Origin: Bacteroidia bacterium
Lineage (GTDB): Bacteria > Bacteroidota > Bacteroidia > B-17B0 > Aurantibacillaceae
Length of the DNA: 54,365 nucleotides
Assembly: GCA_014378485.1 (NCBI GenBank)
Contig: JACMNO010000056.1
Span: forward strand, 1 to 54,365
Direction of reading: 5' to 3'
This document shows positions 18,452 to 26,425 of this stretch, one piece after another. Each line of letters starts with the position of its first letter. The first letter of the stretch is position 1. The notes beneath the pieces were generated by a model, which made no database searches, was not told the origin of the DNA, and saw only the letters and a program-made list of their open reading frames with translations. Made by a program: the position numbers and the translations under genes.

Positions 18452-19609
18452 TTAATCTACCCAGCTTTTGTAATATTTTCCATCATCAATTCTCATGGCA
18501 TCTTCCGTTACTTTTAACGGACGGAAAGTATCTACCATTACTGCTAATTCCTGCGTCACCGTTTGTCCGATACTTCGCTCCATCGCTCCCGGGGCAGGTC
18601 CGTGAGGAATGCCTTTTGGGTGTAAAGTTATGTGCCCTTGCTCAATATTATTGCGGCTCATAAAATCGCCATCTACATAATACAAAACTTCATCACTGTC
18701 AATATTACTGTGATTATAAGGTGCAGGAATTGCCTGTGGATGATAATCATATAAACGTGGAACAAATGAACACACAACAAAAGCAGGTGTTTCAAATGTT
18801 TGATGCACAGGTGGTGGCTGATGAACTCTTCCTGTAATCGGTTCAAAATTATGAATAGAAAATGCCCAGGGGAAATTGTATCCATCCCAACCAACCACAT
18901 CGAAAGGATGAGTGGCATAAATGACTTCGTGCATCATTCCTTCTTTTTTTATTTTAATTAAGAAGTCGCCTTTTTCATCAAAGGTTTCCAGCTGTGTCGG
19001 TAATTTAAAATCACGTTCACAAAAAGGTGAATGTTCTAAATGCTGGCCGCTTGCATTTTTATATCGTTTTGGTGTATATAAAGGATGAGGCGTTTCTACA
19101 TAAAAAATCCGGTTATCAGTAGTATCAAATTGCATTTGATAAATCATCCCGCGAGGAATAATTAGATAATCACCATATTCGAAAGGAATGTTACCCATGA
19201 AGGTTCTCAACGTTCCTTTTCCTTTATGGATGAAAAGCATTTCATCAGCATCGGCATTCTTATAAAAATAAGAGGTCATACTTAGTTTCGGTGCTGCTAA
19301 ACCAATATGACAATCACTGTTAAATAATACCGTTTTCCGACTTTCCAGAAAATCATCCGTTGGTTTTATTTCAAAGCCTTTTAATAATAAAGATTTAATA
19401 TTTTTGTCAATAGCCACCTTGGGAGAAACATCGTAACTCTTAATTATTTCTTTTACCTGCGTTGGCCGGTGAGTGTGATATAACAACGATGAGAAGCCGT
19501 TAAAACCCTCAGTGCCGAATAACTGCTCGTAATAAAAATTGCCCTGAGGTGATTTAAAAATAGTGTGGCGCTTTTGTGGTATATTTCCTACATGATGATA
19601 AATGGGCAT
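18452..19609 (-). CDS. hmgA: Homogentisate 1,2-dioxygenase
   Basis: 385 aa cupin-fold iron dioxygenase that opens the homogentisate ring to maleylacetoacetate, the step after Hpd. Signature stretches include YHHVGNIPQKRHT at the N-terminus, NSDCHIGLAAPKLSM, and the C-terminal metal-site region YNHSNIDSDEVLYYVDGDF and LHPKGIPHGPAPG. It is shorter than the ~440-residue proteobacterial and animal enzymes, as expected for the compact type in this phylum. It starts six bases after the lipoprotein gene, so the two are probably cotranscribed. Fumarylacetoacetase is not in the window. Confidence 0.95.
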   Translation of the reverse strand: MPIYHHVGNIPQKRHTIFKSPQGNFYYEQLFGTEGFNGFSSLLYHTHRPTQVKEIIKSYDVSPKVAIDKNIKSLLLKGFEIKPTDDFLESRKTVLFNSDCHIGLAAPKLSMTSYFYKNADADEMLFIHKGKGTLRTFMGNIPFEYGDYLIIPRGMIYQMQFDTTDNRIFYVETPHPLYTPKRYKNASGQHLEHSPFCERDFKLPTQLETFDEKGDFLIKIKKEGMMHEVIYATHPFDVVGWDGYNFPWAFSIHNFEPITGRVHQPPPVHQTFETPAFVVCSFVPRLYDYHPQAIPAPYNHSNIDSDEVLYYVDGDFMSRNNIEQGHITLHPKGIPHGPAPGAMERSIGQTVTQELAVMVDTFRPLKVTEDAMRIDDGKYYKSWVD

Positions 19610-19615
19610 ACTGAT

Positions 19616-20176
19616 TTATTTTAAAAGTTTGGCGGACACACGAACAGTTTCATCCATTTTAAGTGTTTGATTCGAAGCAGAGGAAGCGTCAAAAATAGCT
19701 AAAACCCTGAATTGAATATTGTCTTTAAAAATGTATTCTTTTATATTCATATCCTGCATATCCATCAAAACTGATGTCAGGCCAACAGGAATATCCGATT
19801 TGCTGGCAATCATGGTCTCGCCAACACCTGAAGCTTTTATGAAAATAGTAATCGATTTTAAATAATCCAGGTTTGCGGTAGTGGTGGTACTCGTGCTGAT
19901 TGCGCTAAGATTAAGGCGGGTCATTTTTATTTCATTAATTAAACTCTGAGAAGTCCCTGCTTCACTGAATTTAGTTGCTTGTTGAGTTGGCACATTTGGT
20001 GTTGTAAACTCAACAGTAGTGGTTGGAGTCGTTACCGTAATACTGGAAGATGGTATTGTTATATTATTAGTGTAGTTAATATCAAATTCTGTTAACTTAT
20101 CAACTTCCTTTTTTTTGCATGATAAATTAAGTCCGATTAACGTAATTATAAATGAGAAGCTTAATACTTTTTTCAT
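19616..20176 (-). CDS. Putative lipoprotein of unknown function
   Basis: 186 aa with a lipoprotein signal (MKKVLSFSFIITLIGLNLSC; Cys20 followed by KKKE). Lys, not Asp/Ser-rich surface-export residues, follows the Cys. The mature part is Thr/Ser-rich near the start (ITVTTPTTTVEF) and then beta-strand-like, with no catalytic motif I recognise. It sits between trhO (11-base gap) and hmgA (six-base gap) on the same strand. A link to tyrosine catabolism is not evident, so the position may be incidental. Confidence 0.75.
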   Translation of the reverse strand: MKKVLSFSFIITLIGLNLSCKKKEVDKLTEFDINYTNNITIPSSSITVTTPTTTVEFTTPNVPTQQATKFSEAGTSQSLINEIKMTRLNLSAISTSTTTTANLDYLKSITIFIKASGVGETMIASKSDIPVGLTSVLMDMQDMNIKEYIFKDNIQFRVLAIFDASSASNQTLKMDETVRVSAKLLK

Positions 20177-20187
20177 AGGATTATTAA

Positions 20188-21264
20188 TTAAAATTTATTT
20201 AAAGATAAATCATTTTTTAGTATTTCAGCTAAATTTGGTCTTAATCTGCTTTTATATACCGATAAACATTCGGGGCCATTTTTCACTCTTCCTTTCCTCA
20301 GTTCACGTTGTTTTTCAATTGGTAATTCTGCTATTTCCATGCATTGAGGAGTACAGCAACCCTGCATTTTTGTTGCACATTTTTCACATTGTATAAATAA
20401 CAGGTGACAATCATCATTTTTACAATTCACGTGGCTATCGCATGGCTCTCCGCACTGGTGGCAACTGCTTAAAACATCATCAGTAATACGTTCGCCAATG
20501 CGTTCATCAAATACAAAATTTACTCCTCTGAATTTACTTTCTAAACCTTGCTCCTTAACTTCTTTGGCATATTGAATAATTCCGCCTTGTAAGTGATTAA
20601 CATCTTTAAAGCCTTTGTGTTTTAAATAGGCACTTGCTTTCTCGCACCGAATGCCACCGGTACAATACATAATGATTTTTTTATCTTCCTGCCCCTTTAA
20701 ATGATCAACTACCAAAGGCAATTCTTCCCGGAAAGTATCGGCATCGGGACAAAATGCATTATCAAACCGGCCAACCTCGCTCTCGTAATGATTTCTCATA
20801 TCAACCACAATCGTGTTTGGATCTTCGATAGCTTTATTAAATCGTTCCGCACTTAAATAAGTTCCTGTATTGGATGCATCAAAATCAGGATCATTAATGC
20901 CATCTGCAACCACCTTTTCCTTCACTTTTATGACTAGTTTATAGAAAGATTTTCCATCATCATCGACAGCAATTTTTAAAGAAACATTTGTAAAACGAGG
21001 ATCAGAGTATAATTGTTTAACAAAGTTATCCCAGTTGCTTTTTGGAACATTCATTTGAGCATTAATGCCCTCATTTGCAACATAAATACGCCCGAAACAA
21101 TTGAGTTCTGTTAATTGAGTAAATAAATGATCCCGTAATTCTTTTGGGTCATCGATTTTCACATACTTGTAAAAAGATAAGGTAATGCGCTCAATACTTT
21201 CTTGAGCTAAACGAATTTTCAGTTCGTCTTTATTGATTCTGTTTCTTAATTCTGGCATTTTCAT
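20188..21264 (-). CDS. trhO: tRNA uridine(34) hydroxylase TrhO (rhodanese family)
   Basis: 358 aa YceA-type protein. TrhO makes 5-hydroxyuridine at position 34 of certain tRNAs. An N-terminal acylphosphatase-like domain (LSFYKYVKIDDPKELRD ... RIYVANEGINAQ) is followed by a rhodanese domain with catalytic Cys201 in YCTGGIRCEKA, and a C-terminal cysteine-rich region (SSCHQCGEPCDSHVNC ... CATKMQGCCTPQC) that probably binds zinc. A second in-frame Met lies two codons in (MKMPEL), so the start could be 21258. It appears to be the first gene of the run ending with hpd. Confidence 0.93.
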   Translation of the reverse strand: MKMPELRNRINKDELKIRLAQESIERITLSFYKYVKIDDPKELRDHLFTQLTELNCFGRIYVANEGINAQMNVPKSNWDNFVKQLYSDPRFTNVSLKIAVDDDGKSFYKLVIKVKEKVVADGINDPDFDASNTGTYLSAERFNKAIEDPNTIVVDMRNHYESEVGRFDNAFCPDADTFREELPLVVDHLKGQEDKKIIMYCTGGIRCEKASAYLKHKGFKDVNHLQGGIIQYAKEVKEQGLESKFRGVNFVFDERIGERITDDVLSSCHQCGEPCDSHVNCKNDDCHLLFIQCEKCATKMQGCCTPQCMEIAELPIEKQRELRKGRVKNGPECLSVYKSRLRPNLAEILKNDLSLNKF

Positions 21265-21371
21265 AATAGTTATAATTGCAGGTTATACTATTAATAATTA
21301 TTGATTCGAATTTTTTTAAGTTGATGAGTAAACTCTCTCAATTAACAATTCTAAAATTCAACAATTATTCT

Positions 21372-21379
21372 TACGTTTG
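21372..21379 (+). promoter_or_regulatory. Putative -7 box TACGTTTG for threonine dehydrogenase
   Basis: Consensus TAnnTTTG, 41 bases before the ATG at 21421, in the divergent gap with trhO. No good -33 TTTG at the ideal spacing. Confidence 0.4.
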
Positions 21380-21420
21380 CAAAGGTAGTTAAAAACTAAA
21401 AAAACCTGCTGACTTTTATC

Positions 21421-22362
21421 ATGTACAATAAAGAAGATAAAATTTTAATTATAGGTGCCGGTGGCCAAATAGGAATTGAATTAGCACAGGAATTAAGTTT
21501 ATTGTATGGTTCTAGTAATGTTGTTGCGGCAGATCTAAAACCAATTCCGGCTTTGGATCTTAATCCTTTTGAAAAACTGGACGTGTTGGATAAAGATGCT
21601 TTATTGAACATTGTTAAAAAACATAGTATTTCCCATGTTTACCTATTAGCTGCATTATTATCTGCCACAGGGGAACAAAATCCCATGTTTGCCTGGAAAT
21701 TGAACATGGAGGGATTGTTTAACGTGCTTGATCTCGCAAAAGAAAAACATATTTCGAAAGTTTACTGGCCAAGTTCGATTGCTGTTTTTGGTCCAACAAC
21801 ACCAAAAATTGATACGCCACAGTATACAATCATGGAACCTTCAACAATTTATGGAATCAGTAAGCAAGCGGGCGAACGCTGGTGCGAATGGTATTTTCAT
21901 AAATTTGGCGTTGACGTGAGAAGTTTGCGTTATCCTGGCTTAATTGGTTGGAAATCCGCACCTGGCGGCGGAACTACGGATTATGCGGTTCATATTTTTC
22001 ATGAGGCCTTAAAAAATAAGTCTTATGAGTGCTTTTTAAGCGCAGATACAGCTTTACCAATGATGCATATGGAAGATGCTATAAGGGCAACGATAGAAAT
22101 CATGCATGCACCGGCGGATCAGATAAAGATCCGTGGAAGCTATAATCTGGCCGGTATTAGTTTTACACCGGCTCAAATCGCTGCAGAAATTAAAATACAC
22201 ATACCGGATTTCACTATTTCTTATAATTCTGACTTCCGTCAGGCAATCGCTGATAGCTGGCCACAAAGTATTTTAGAGGATGAGGCGAAAAAGGACTGGA
22301 ATTGGTCGGCAAAATATAATCTTTCGTCTTTGGTGGATAATATGTTGGCAAATTTGGCATAA
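21421..22362 (+). CDS. tdh: L-threonine 3-dehydrogenase, short-chain (epimerase-like) type
   Basis: 313 aa extended SDR protein. NAD-binding motif GAGGQIG at residues 12-18, second-strand acid AADLKPIP, substrate region SSIAVFGPTTP, and catalytic YGISKQAGE (YxxxK). The segments RSLRYPGLIGWKSAPGGGTTDYAV and MHMEDAIRATIEIM are typical of the GalE-like threonine dehydrogenase known from Flavobacterium, not the zinc MDR enzyme. It would oxidise threonine to 2-amino-3-ketobutyrate in the cytoplasm. The partner Kbl ligase is not adjacent. A generic epimerase label is the alternative, but the motif match makes Tdh more likely. Confidence 0.88.
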   Translation: MYNKEDKILIIGAGGQIGIELAQELSLLYGSSNVVAADLKPIPALDLNPFEKLDVLDKDALLNIVKKHSISHVYLLAALLSATGEQNPMFAWKLNMEGLFNVLDLAKEKHISKVYWPSSIAVFGPTTPKIDTPQYTIMEPSTIYGISKQAGERWCEWYFHKFGVDVRSLRYPGLIGWKSAPGGGTTDYAVHIFHEALKNKSYECFLSADTALPMMHMEDAIRATIEIMHAPADQIKIRGSYNLAGISFTPAQIAAEIKIHIPDFTISYNSDFRQAIADSWPQSILEDEAKKDWNWSAKYNLSSLVDNMLANLA

Positions 22363-22517
22363 AAAATGCTTTCAAAAGTGTAACTATTTTTTTACGGCAT
22401 TCGTATAAAAAGTGTGCGTTTAAACTAATTATACAATCATCGTTAAATTAAGCAGTTTTGTCTAATTTAATAAGAAAGCTACAATAATATTACATAATTT
22501 AGTAAAAGATATTGCCT

Positions 22518-23414
22518 ATGAAAAAAATATATTTAATACTGATTTTTTTGGTTTATCAAATAAGCCGCGGTCAGTCTCAGTCATACGAACTAGGTTCTAA
22601 TAAGGATACTATTAACTTAATAGATATATTAGGAAAGAAACAAGGTAAATGGATTATAAAAGGTAAACATAAGCCTGGTACCTGTTTTGCTCCTGATCAA
22701 AAAATTGAAGAAGGAAAGTATACAGAAAACCGAAAAATTGGTAAATGGTTGGAATATTACTGTAATGGTAATATGAAAAATCAATTAACATTTCAAAATG
22801 GCCGCCCTGATGGATACGCTATCATGTATCATGAAAACGGTAAAATATCGGAAGAAGGAAATTGGAAAAACAATCGTTGGACTGGACCTTATAAATTATA
22901 TTACGAAAACGGCCAGGCTCAACATGAATTTAATTTTAACCCAAGCGGTAAAAGAGAAGGCGCAGTAAAATATTTTCATGAAAACGGTCAGTTAGCTATA
23001 GAAGGAAATTTTGCAAATGGAAAAGAAGCCGGAGTTATTAAAGAATATCACGAGAATGGTGATTTGAAAGCTGAGAAAACATATAATGATGGCGCTGTTG
23101 ATGTAGCATCTATAAAGGAATTCGAGCCTAAAAAACCAATTGTAAAAACAAAAGATGATCCACTCGAAAACGCTCCGAAAATTGTTTTAAAACCAGATGA
23201 AAAACCAAATGGGATTACTACAAAAGGGCCAATGGTATTAAATGGTCAACATATTACATACAATAAGAATAAACAAATTACTAAAGACGGGGTCTTTAAA
23301 GAGAATCGTTTAATGGATGGCAAAGCCTTTATTTATGACGAAAACGGAATCTTACAACGTGTTTCGGTATATAGAAACGGATTATATGTAGGAGATACTC
23401 CTGTTGAAAATTAA
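22518..23414 (+). CDS. Secreted MORN-repeat (YwqK-like) protein
   Basis: 298 aa from the ATG at 22518 (a TTG two codons earlier is less likely). The signal peptide MKKIYLILIFLVYQISRG is followed by Gln. At least six repeats of about 22 residues run through 60-200, each with a G.W..YY.NG.....Y pattern (YHENGKISEEGNW, YYENGQAQHEF, FHENGQLAIEGNF, YHENGDLKAEK). This is the MORN_2 type found in 'toxin-antitoxin system YwqK family antitoxin' proteins; that name is historical and no toxin is adjacent. A further unit lies near the C-terminus (YDENGILQRVSVY). Probably periplasmic or surface-bound with a structural role. A strong terminator follows. Confidence 0.8.
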   Translation: MKKIYLILIFLVYQISRGQSQSYELGSNKDTINLIDILGKKQGKWIIKGKHKPGTCFAPDQKIEEGKYTENRKIGKWLEYYCNGNMKNQLTFQNGRPDGYAIMYHENGKISEEGNWKNNRWTGPYKLYYENGQAQHEFNFNPSGKREGAVKYFHENGQLAIEGNFANGKEAGVIKEYHENGDLKAEKTYNDGAVDVASIKEFEPKKPIVKTKDDPLENAPKIVLKPDEKPNGITTKGPMVLNGQHITYNKNKQITKDGVFKENRLMDGKAFIYDENGILQRVSVYRNGLYVGDTPVEN

Positions 23415-23434
23415 TCTGATTGTTTCACAAACTC

Positions 23435-23467
23435 AAAAAAAAGACGGTACTAACCGTCTTTTTTTTT
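23435..23467 (+). terminator. Rho-independent terminator after the MORN-repeat gene
   Basis: Stem AAGACGGT/ACCGTCTT with an ACTA loop, flanked by an A run on the left and T run on the right, so it can work on either strand. It starts 20 bases after the stop codon. Confidence 0.88.
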
Positions 23468-23493
23468 GTTAAATTTATATTCTGAAATTTTTT

Positions 23494-24960
23494 ATGGAAA
23501 AGTTATTTATTTACAATACGCTTGGTAGAACAAAGGAAGAGTTCAAAGCTATAAACCCGCCTTTTTTAGGAATGTATGTTTGTGGGCCCACAGTATACAG
23601 TGATGTGCATTTAGGTAATTGCCGTACGTTCATGTCATTTGATTTGATGTATCGTTATCTGGTTCATTTAGGATATAAGGTCCGTTATGTGAGGAATATA
23701 ACGGATGCCGGACATTTAGAAGGCGATCGTGATGAAGGAGATGATAAGTTTGCCAAAAAAGCAAAACTCATGCAGTTGGAGCCGATGGAGATTGTACAAA
23801 AATATACTGTTGGATTTAGGGATATTATGGCATTATTAAATAATCTTCCACCAAGTATTGAACCAACAGCAACCGGACATATAATTGAGCAACAGGAAAT
23901 AACAAAGCAGATCATAAAAAATGGTTTAGCCTATGAACATAACGGCACTGTTTATTTTGATGTGGAAAAATTTGCCAAGACAAACAATTACACAGCCCTT
24001 ACTAACCGTAAGCTTGAAGAATTACTTGAAAATACACGCGAATTAGACGGACAGGAAGATAAAAAAGGAAGATTGGATTTTGCATTATGGATCAAAGCAA
24101 AACCTGAACATTTGATGAAATGGCCAAGTCCGTGGGGTGTAGGTTTTCCGGGATGGCATATCGAATGTTCAGCAATGAGCACAAAATACCTTGGTGAGCA
24201 GTTTGATATTCACGGTGGTGGTATGGATCTACAAGCGACTCATCATACTAATGAAATAGCACAAAATATTGCCTACTGCGGAAAGAGTCCGGCAAATTAC
24301 TGGTTGCATACGAATATGCTGACGGTGAACGGACAAAAAATGAGCAAGTCATTAGGAAATAGCTTTTTGCCAATGGAATTGTTTACGGGTGAACATCATT
24401 TATTATCAAAAGGATTTAGTCCGATGACCGTTAGGTTTTTTATGATGCAAACCCATTACAGAAGTACTTTGGATTTTAGTAATGACGCATTGTTGGCATC
24501 AGAAAAAGCTTACACACGTTTGATGGAGAGTTATAAAGTTCTTCAAACTTTAAAAGCTTCTGCAACAACTTCTGAAAATGTTTCGACTTTGGAGAGAGCC
24601 TGTTATGATGCCATGAATGATGATTTTAATACACCTGTGTTGATCGCTCATTTATTTGACGCTATTAGAATGATCAATTCGGCTAATGATAAAAAAGTAA
24701 GTCTCACGCAATCAGATATAGATTTGCTTCAAAAGATTTATCAGCATTTCATTTTTGATGTTATGGGTTTAAGAAAAGAAGAAGAAGCCACCGGCAAGGC
24801 AAGTGCGGCGTTGGAAGGGGTGATGCAATTGGTTTTGGAGCTTCGGGATAAAGCCAAGACAAACAAAGATTTTGCAACCTCTGATGATATAAGAAATAAA
24901 TTAACGCAAGCCAATATCCAGGTTAAGGATAGTAAGGAAGGCGTTAGCTGGAGTATTTAA
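23494..24960 (+). CDS. cysS: Cysteinyl-tRNA synthetase
   Basis: 488 aa class Ia synthetase. The HIGH signature appears as VHLGN at residues 38-42, preceded by the zinc ligand Cys30 in MYVCGPTVY. The central WHIECSAMS and HHTNEIAQ supply further zinc ligands. KMSKS is exact at about 282-286 (GQKMSKSLGN). The C-terminal DALR and anticodon-binding domains are present (MNDDFNTPVLIAHLFD). First gene of a plus-strand set with glutaminyl cyclase, a secreted unknown and polA, with gaps of 9-27 bases. Confidence 0.97.
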   Translation: MEKLFIYNTLGRTKEEFKAINPPFLGMYVCGPTVYSDVHLGNCRTFMSFDLMYRYLVHLGYKVRYVRNITDAGHLEGDRDEGDDKFAKKAKLMQLEPMEIVQKYTVGFRDIMALLNNLPPSIEPTATGHIIEQQEITKQIIKNGLAYEHNGTVYFDVEKFAKTNNYTALTNRKLEELLENTRELDGQEDKKGRLDFALWIKAKPEHLMKWPSPWGVGFPGWHIECSAMSTKYLGEQFDIHGGGMDLQATHHTNEIAQNIAYCGKSPANYWLHTNMLTVNGQKMSKSLGNSFLPMELFTGEHHLLSKGFSPMTVRFFMMQTHYRSTLDFSNDALLASEKAYTRLMESYKVLQTLKASATTSENVSTLERACYDAMNDDFNTPVLIAHLFDAIRMINSANDKKVSLTQSDIDLLQKIYQHFIFDVMGLRKEEEATGKASAALEGVMQLVLELRDKAKTNKDFATSDDIRNKLTQANIQVKDSKEGVSWSI

Positions 24961-24976
24961 TTTAGAAATTTATAAA

Positions 24977-25813
24977 ATGAACCATAAAATCAAATCGTTT
25001 CTGTTTATTGTTTCAATTGTTTCTTTTTTTGGCTCATGCGGGCCAGATAAACCAAAGCCGGTTGTTCATCCAATAGAGGAAAATGAGGTATCTGAAATAC
25101 CTCTTATCAATTATTCTATTGTAAAATCATATCCACATGATATTAATTCTTTTACGGAAGGATTTTTATTTCATGATCAAAAATTATTTGAAAGCACAGG
25201 AGCGCCTGATAATTTACCACAGACAAAATCTTTATTTGGAATCGTAGATCTTAAAACAGGAAAGATAGATGTGAAAGCTGAAATAGACAGGAATATTTAC
25301 TTCGGGGAAGGAATTGTTATTTTGAAGGGAAAAGTATTTCAGTTAACATGGAAAAATCAAACGGCTTTTATATATGATGCTAAGACTTTTAAGAATATAG
25401 GAAAGTTTAATTACACGAATAAGGAAGGCTGGGGTTTAACAACTGACGGAAATGACCTGATCATGAGTGATGGCACGAACTATCTGACGTATTTGGATCC
25501 TGATAGTTTAAATGTGTCTAAAATAATTGATGTAAAAGAAAATGGATACGTAGTAATCAACTTAAATGAGTTGGAATATATTAAAGGATTTATTTATGCA
25601 AATATATATACAACTAATACGATTGTAAAGATCGATCCTAACACAGGTAACGTGGTAGGAAAGATGGATCTTAGTGACCTGTCTCATCGAAGCAAAACGG
25701 AAAATCCGAATGCGTCTGATATGAATGGGATTGCTTACGATTCTATTTCCAATAAAGTTTTAGTGACAGGTAAATTCTGGCCAACTATTTATGAAATCAC
25801 ATTCCCTCTTTAA
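24977..25813 (+). CDS. Glutaminyl-peptide cyclotransferase (bacterial/plant beta-propeller type), lipoprotein
   Basis: 278 aa. A lipoprotein signal peptide ends in FFGSC (Cys21), so it is anchored in the envelope. The body is a five-bladed propeller of the plant/bacterial glutaminyl cyclase family: YSIVKSYPHDINSFTEGFLF, FESTGAP, YFGEGIVI, FQLTWKN, EGWGLTTDG, MSDGTNYLT and LNELEYIKG are all in the usual order. The C-terminal part (DMNGIAYD ... GKFWPTIYEI) is complete. It turns N-terminal Gln into pyroglutamate. Six other proteins in this window have Gln right after the signal peptide, so its likely substrates are exported proteins. It is 16 bases downstream of cysS. Confidence 0.9.
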   Translation: MNHKIKSFLFIVSIVSFFGSCGPDKPKPVVHPIEENEVSEIPLINYSIVKSYPHDINSFTEGFLFHDQKLFESTGAPDNLPQTKSLFGIVDLKTGKIDVKAEIDRNIYFGEGIVILKGKVFQLTWKNQTAFIYDAKTFKNIGKFNYTNKEGWGLTTDGNDLIMSDGTNYLTYLDPDSLNVSKIIDVKENGYVVINLNELEYIKGFIYANIYTTNTIVKIDPNTGNVVGKMDLSDLSHRSKTENPNASDMNGIAYDSISNKVLVTGKFWPTIYEITFPL

Positions 25814-25840
25814 TACTTAATCATTACTTGAATATCATTT

Positions 25841-26416
25841 ATGAAAGCACACTTTTTTCTTATCTTTTTAATTTTTAATTCCATTTTCGTTTTTTCACAA
25901 GTAAAAAAAACTCCTGATGTATTTGAAGAAGCCTACGTGGTAACTTTAAAAGGCGACACCATCAGAGGGCATATCAAAATGCCGAAAACTAAGAAAGTTG
26001 AATTGTTTCAAAAAATCAGCTTTAGAGATAAAACCAATAAAATAAGACTTTACACCCCCGACAAAATAAATGGCTATGGTCATAATAATTATTATTTCAT
26101 TAGTGCTTTTCATGATAATAAATCCTGTTATTTTAAAGTATTAAGCAAAGGGAAAGCATCTCTTTTTCTAACGACCTTTGAAGTAGTGGATGAAGGTATT
26201 GCGAATGAAGTAGAAGAATTTTGTGTGATGGAAGAAAAAGGTGATGGGCAGTTTAAAGTGATCGATGAGAAGGGAATTAAAAAACAATTAAAGGATGTTT
26301 TTAAATCCAATAAATCACTCGTGCAAAAAATTAATGATCAAAAAGAAATTGCTTTGAGAGCAGATGTGCTGGAAAATTACTTTAATGAATTCAATAGCAC
26401 TGCATCAAGCAATTAA
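25841..26416 (+). CDS. Secreted hypothetical protein
   Basis: 191 aa with a signal peptide (MKAHFFLIFLIFNSIFVFS, then Gln20). The mature start contains EEAYVVTLKGDTIRGHIK, a stretch common at the start of small Bacteroidota envelope proteins. The remainder is beta-rich, with a charged C-terminal helix (KQLKDVFKSNKSLVQK). I recognise no enzyme motif. It lies between the glutaminyl cyclase (27-base gap) and polA (nine-base gap), so it is probably cotranscribed. Confidence 0.75.
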   Translation: MKAHFFLIFLIFNSIFVFSQVKKTPDVFEEAYVVTLKGDTIRGHIKMPKTKKVELFQKISFRDKTNKIRLYTPDKINGYGHNNYYFISAFHDNKSCYFKVLSKGKASLFLTTFEVVDEGIANEVEEFCVMEEKGDGQFKVIDEKGIKKQLKDVFKSNKSLVQKINDQKEIALRADVLENYFNEFNSTASSN

Positions 26417-26425
26417 ATATCAAAC

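Noticed and set aside
22518..23414. Antitoxin of a toxin-antitoxin pair (YwqK label)
   Set aside because: It is a secreted MORN-repeat protein with no toxin gene adjacent; the antitoxin name comes from automated naming.
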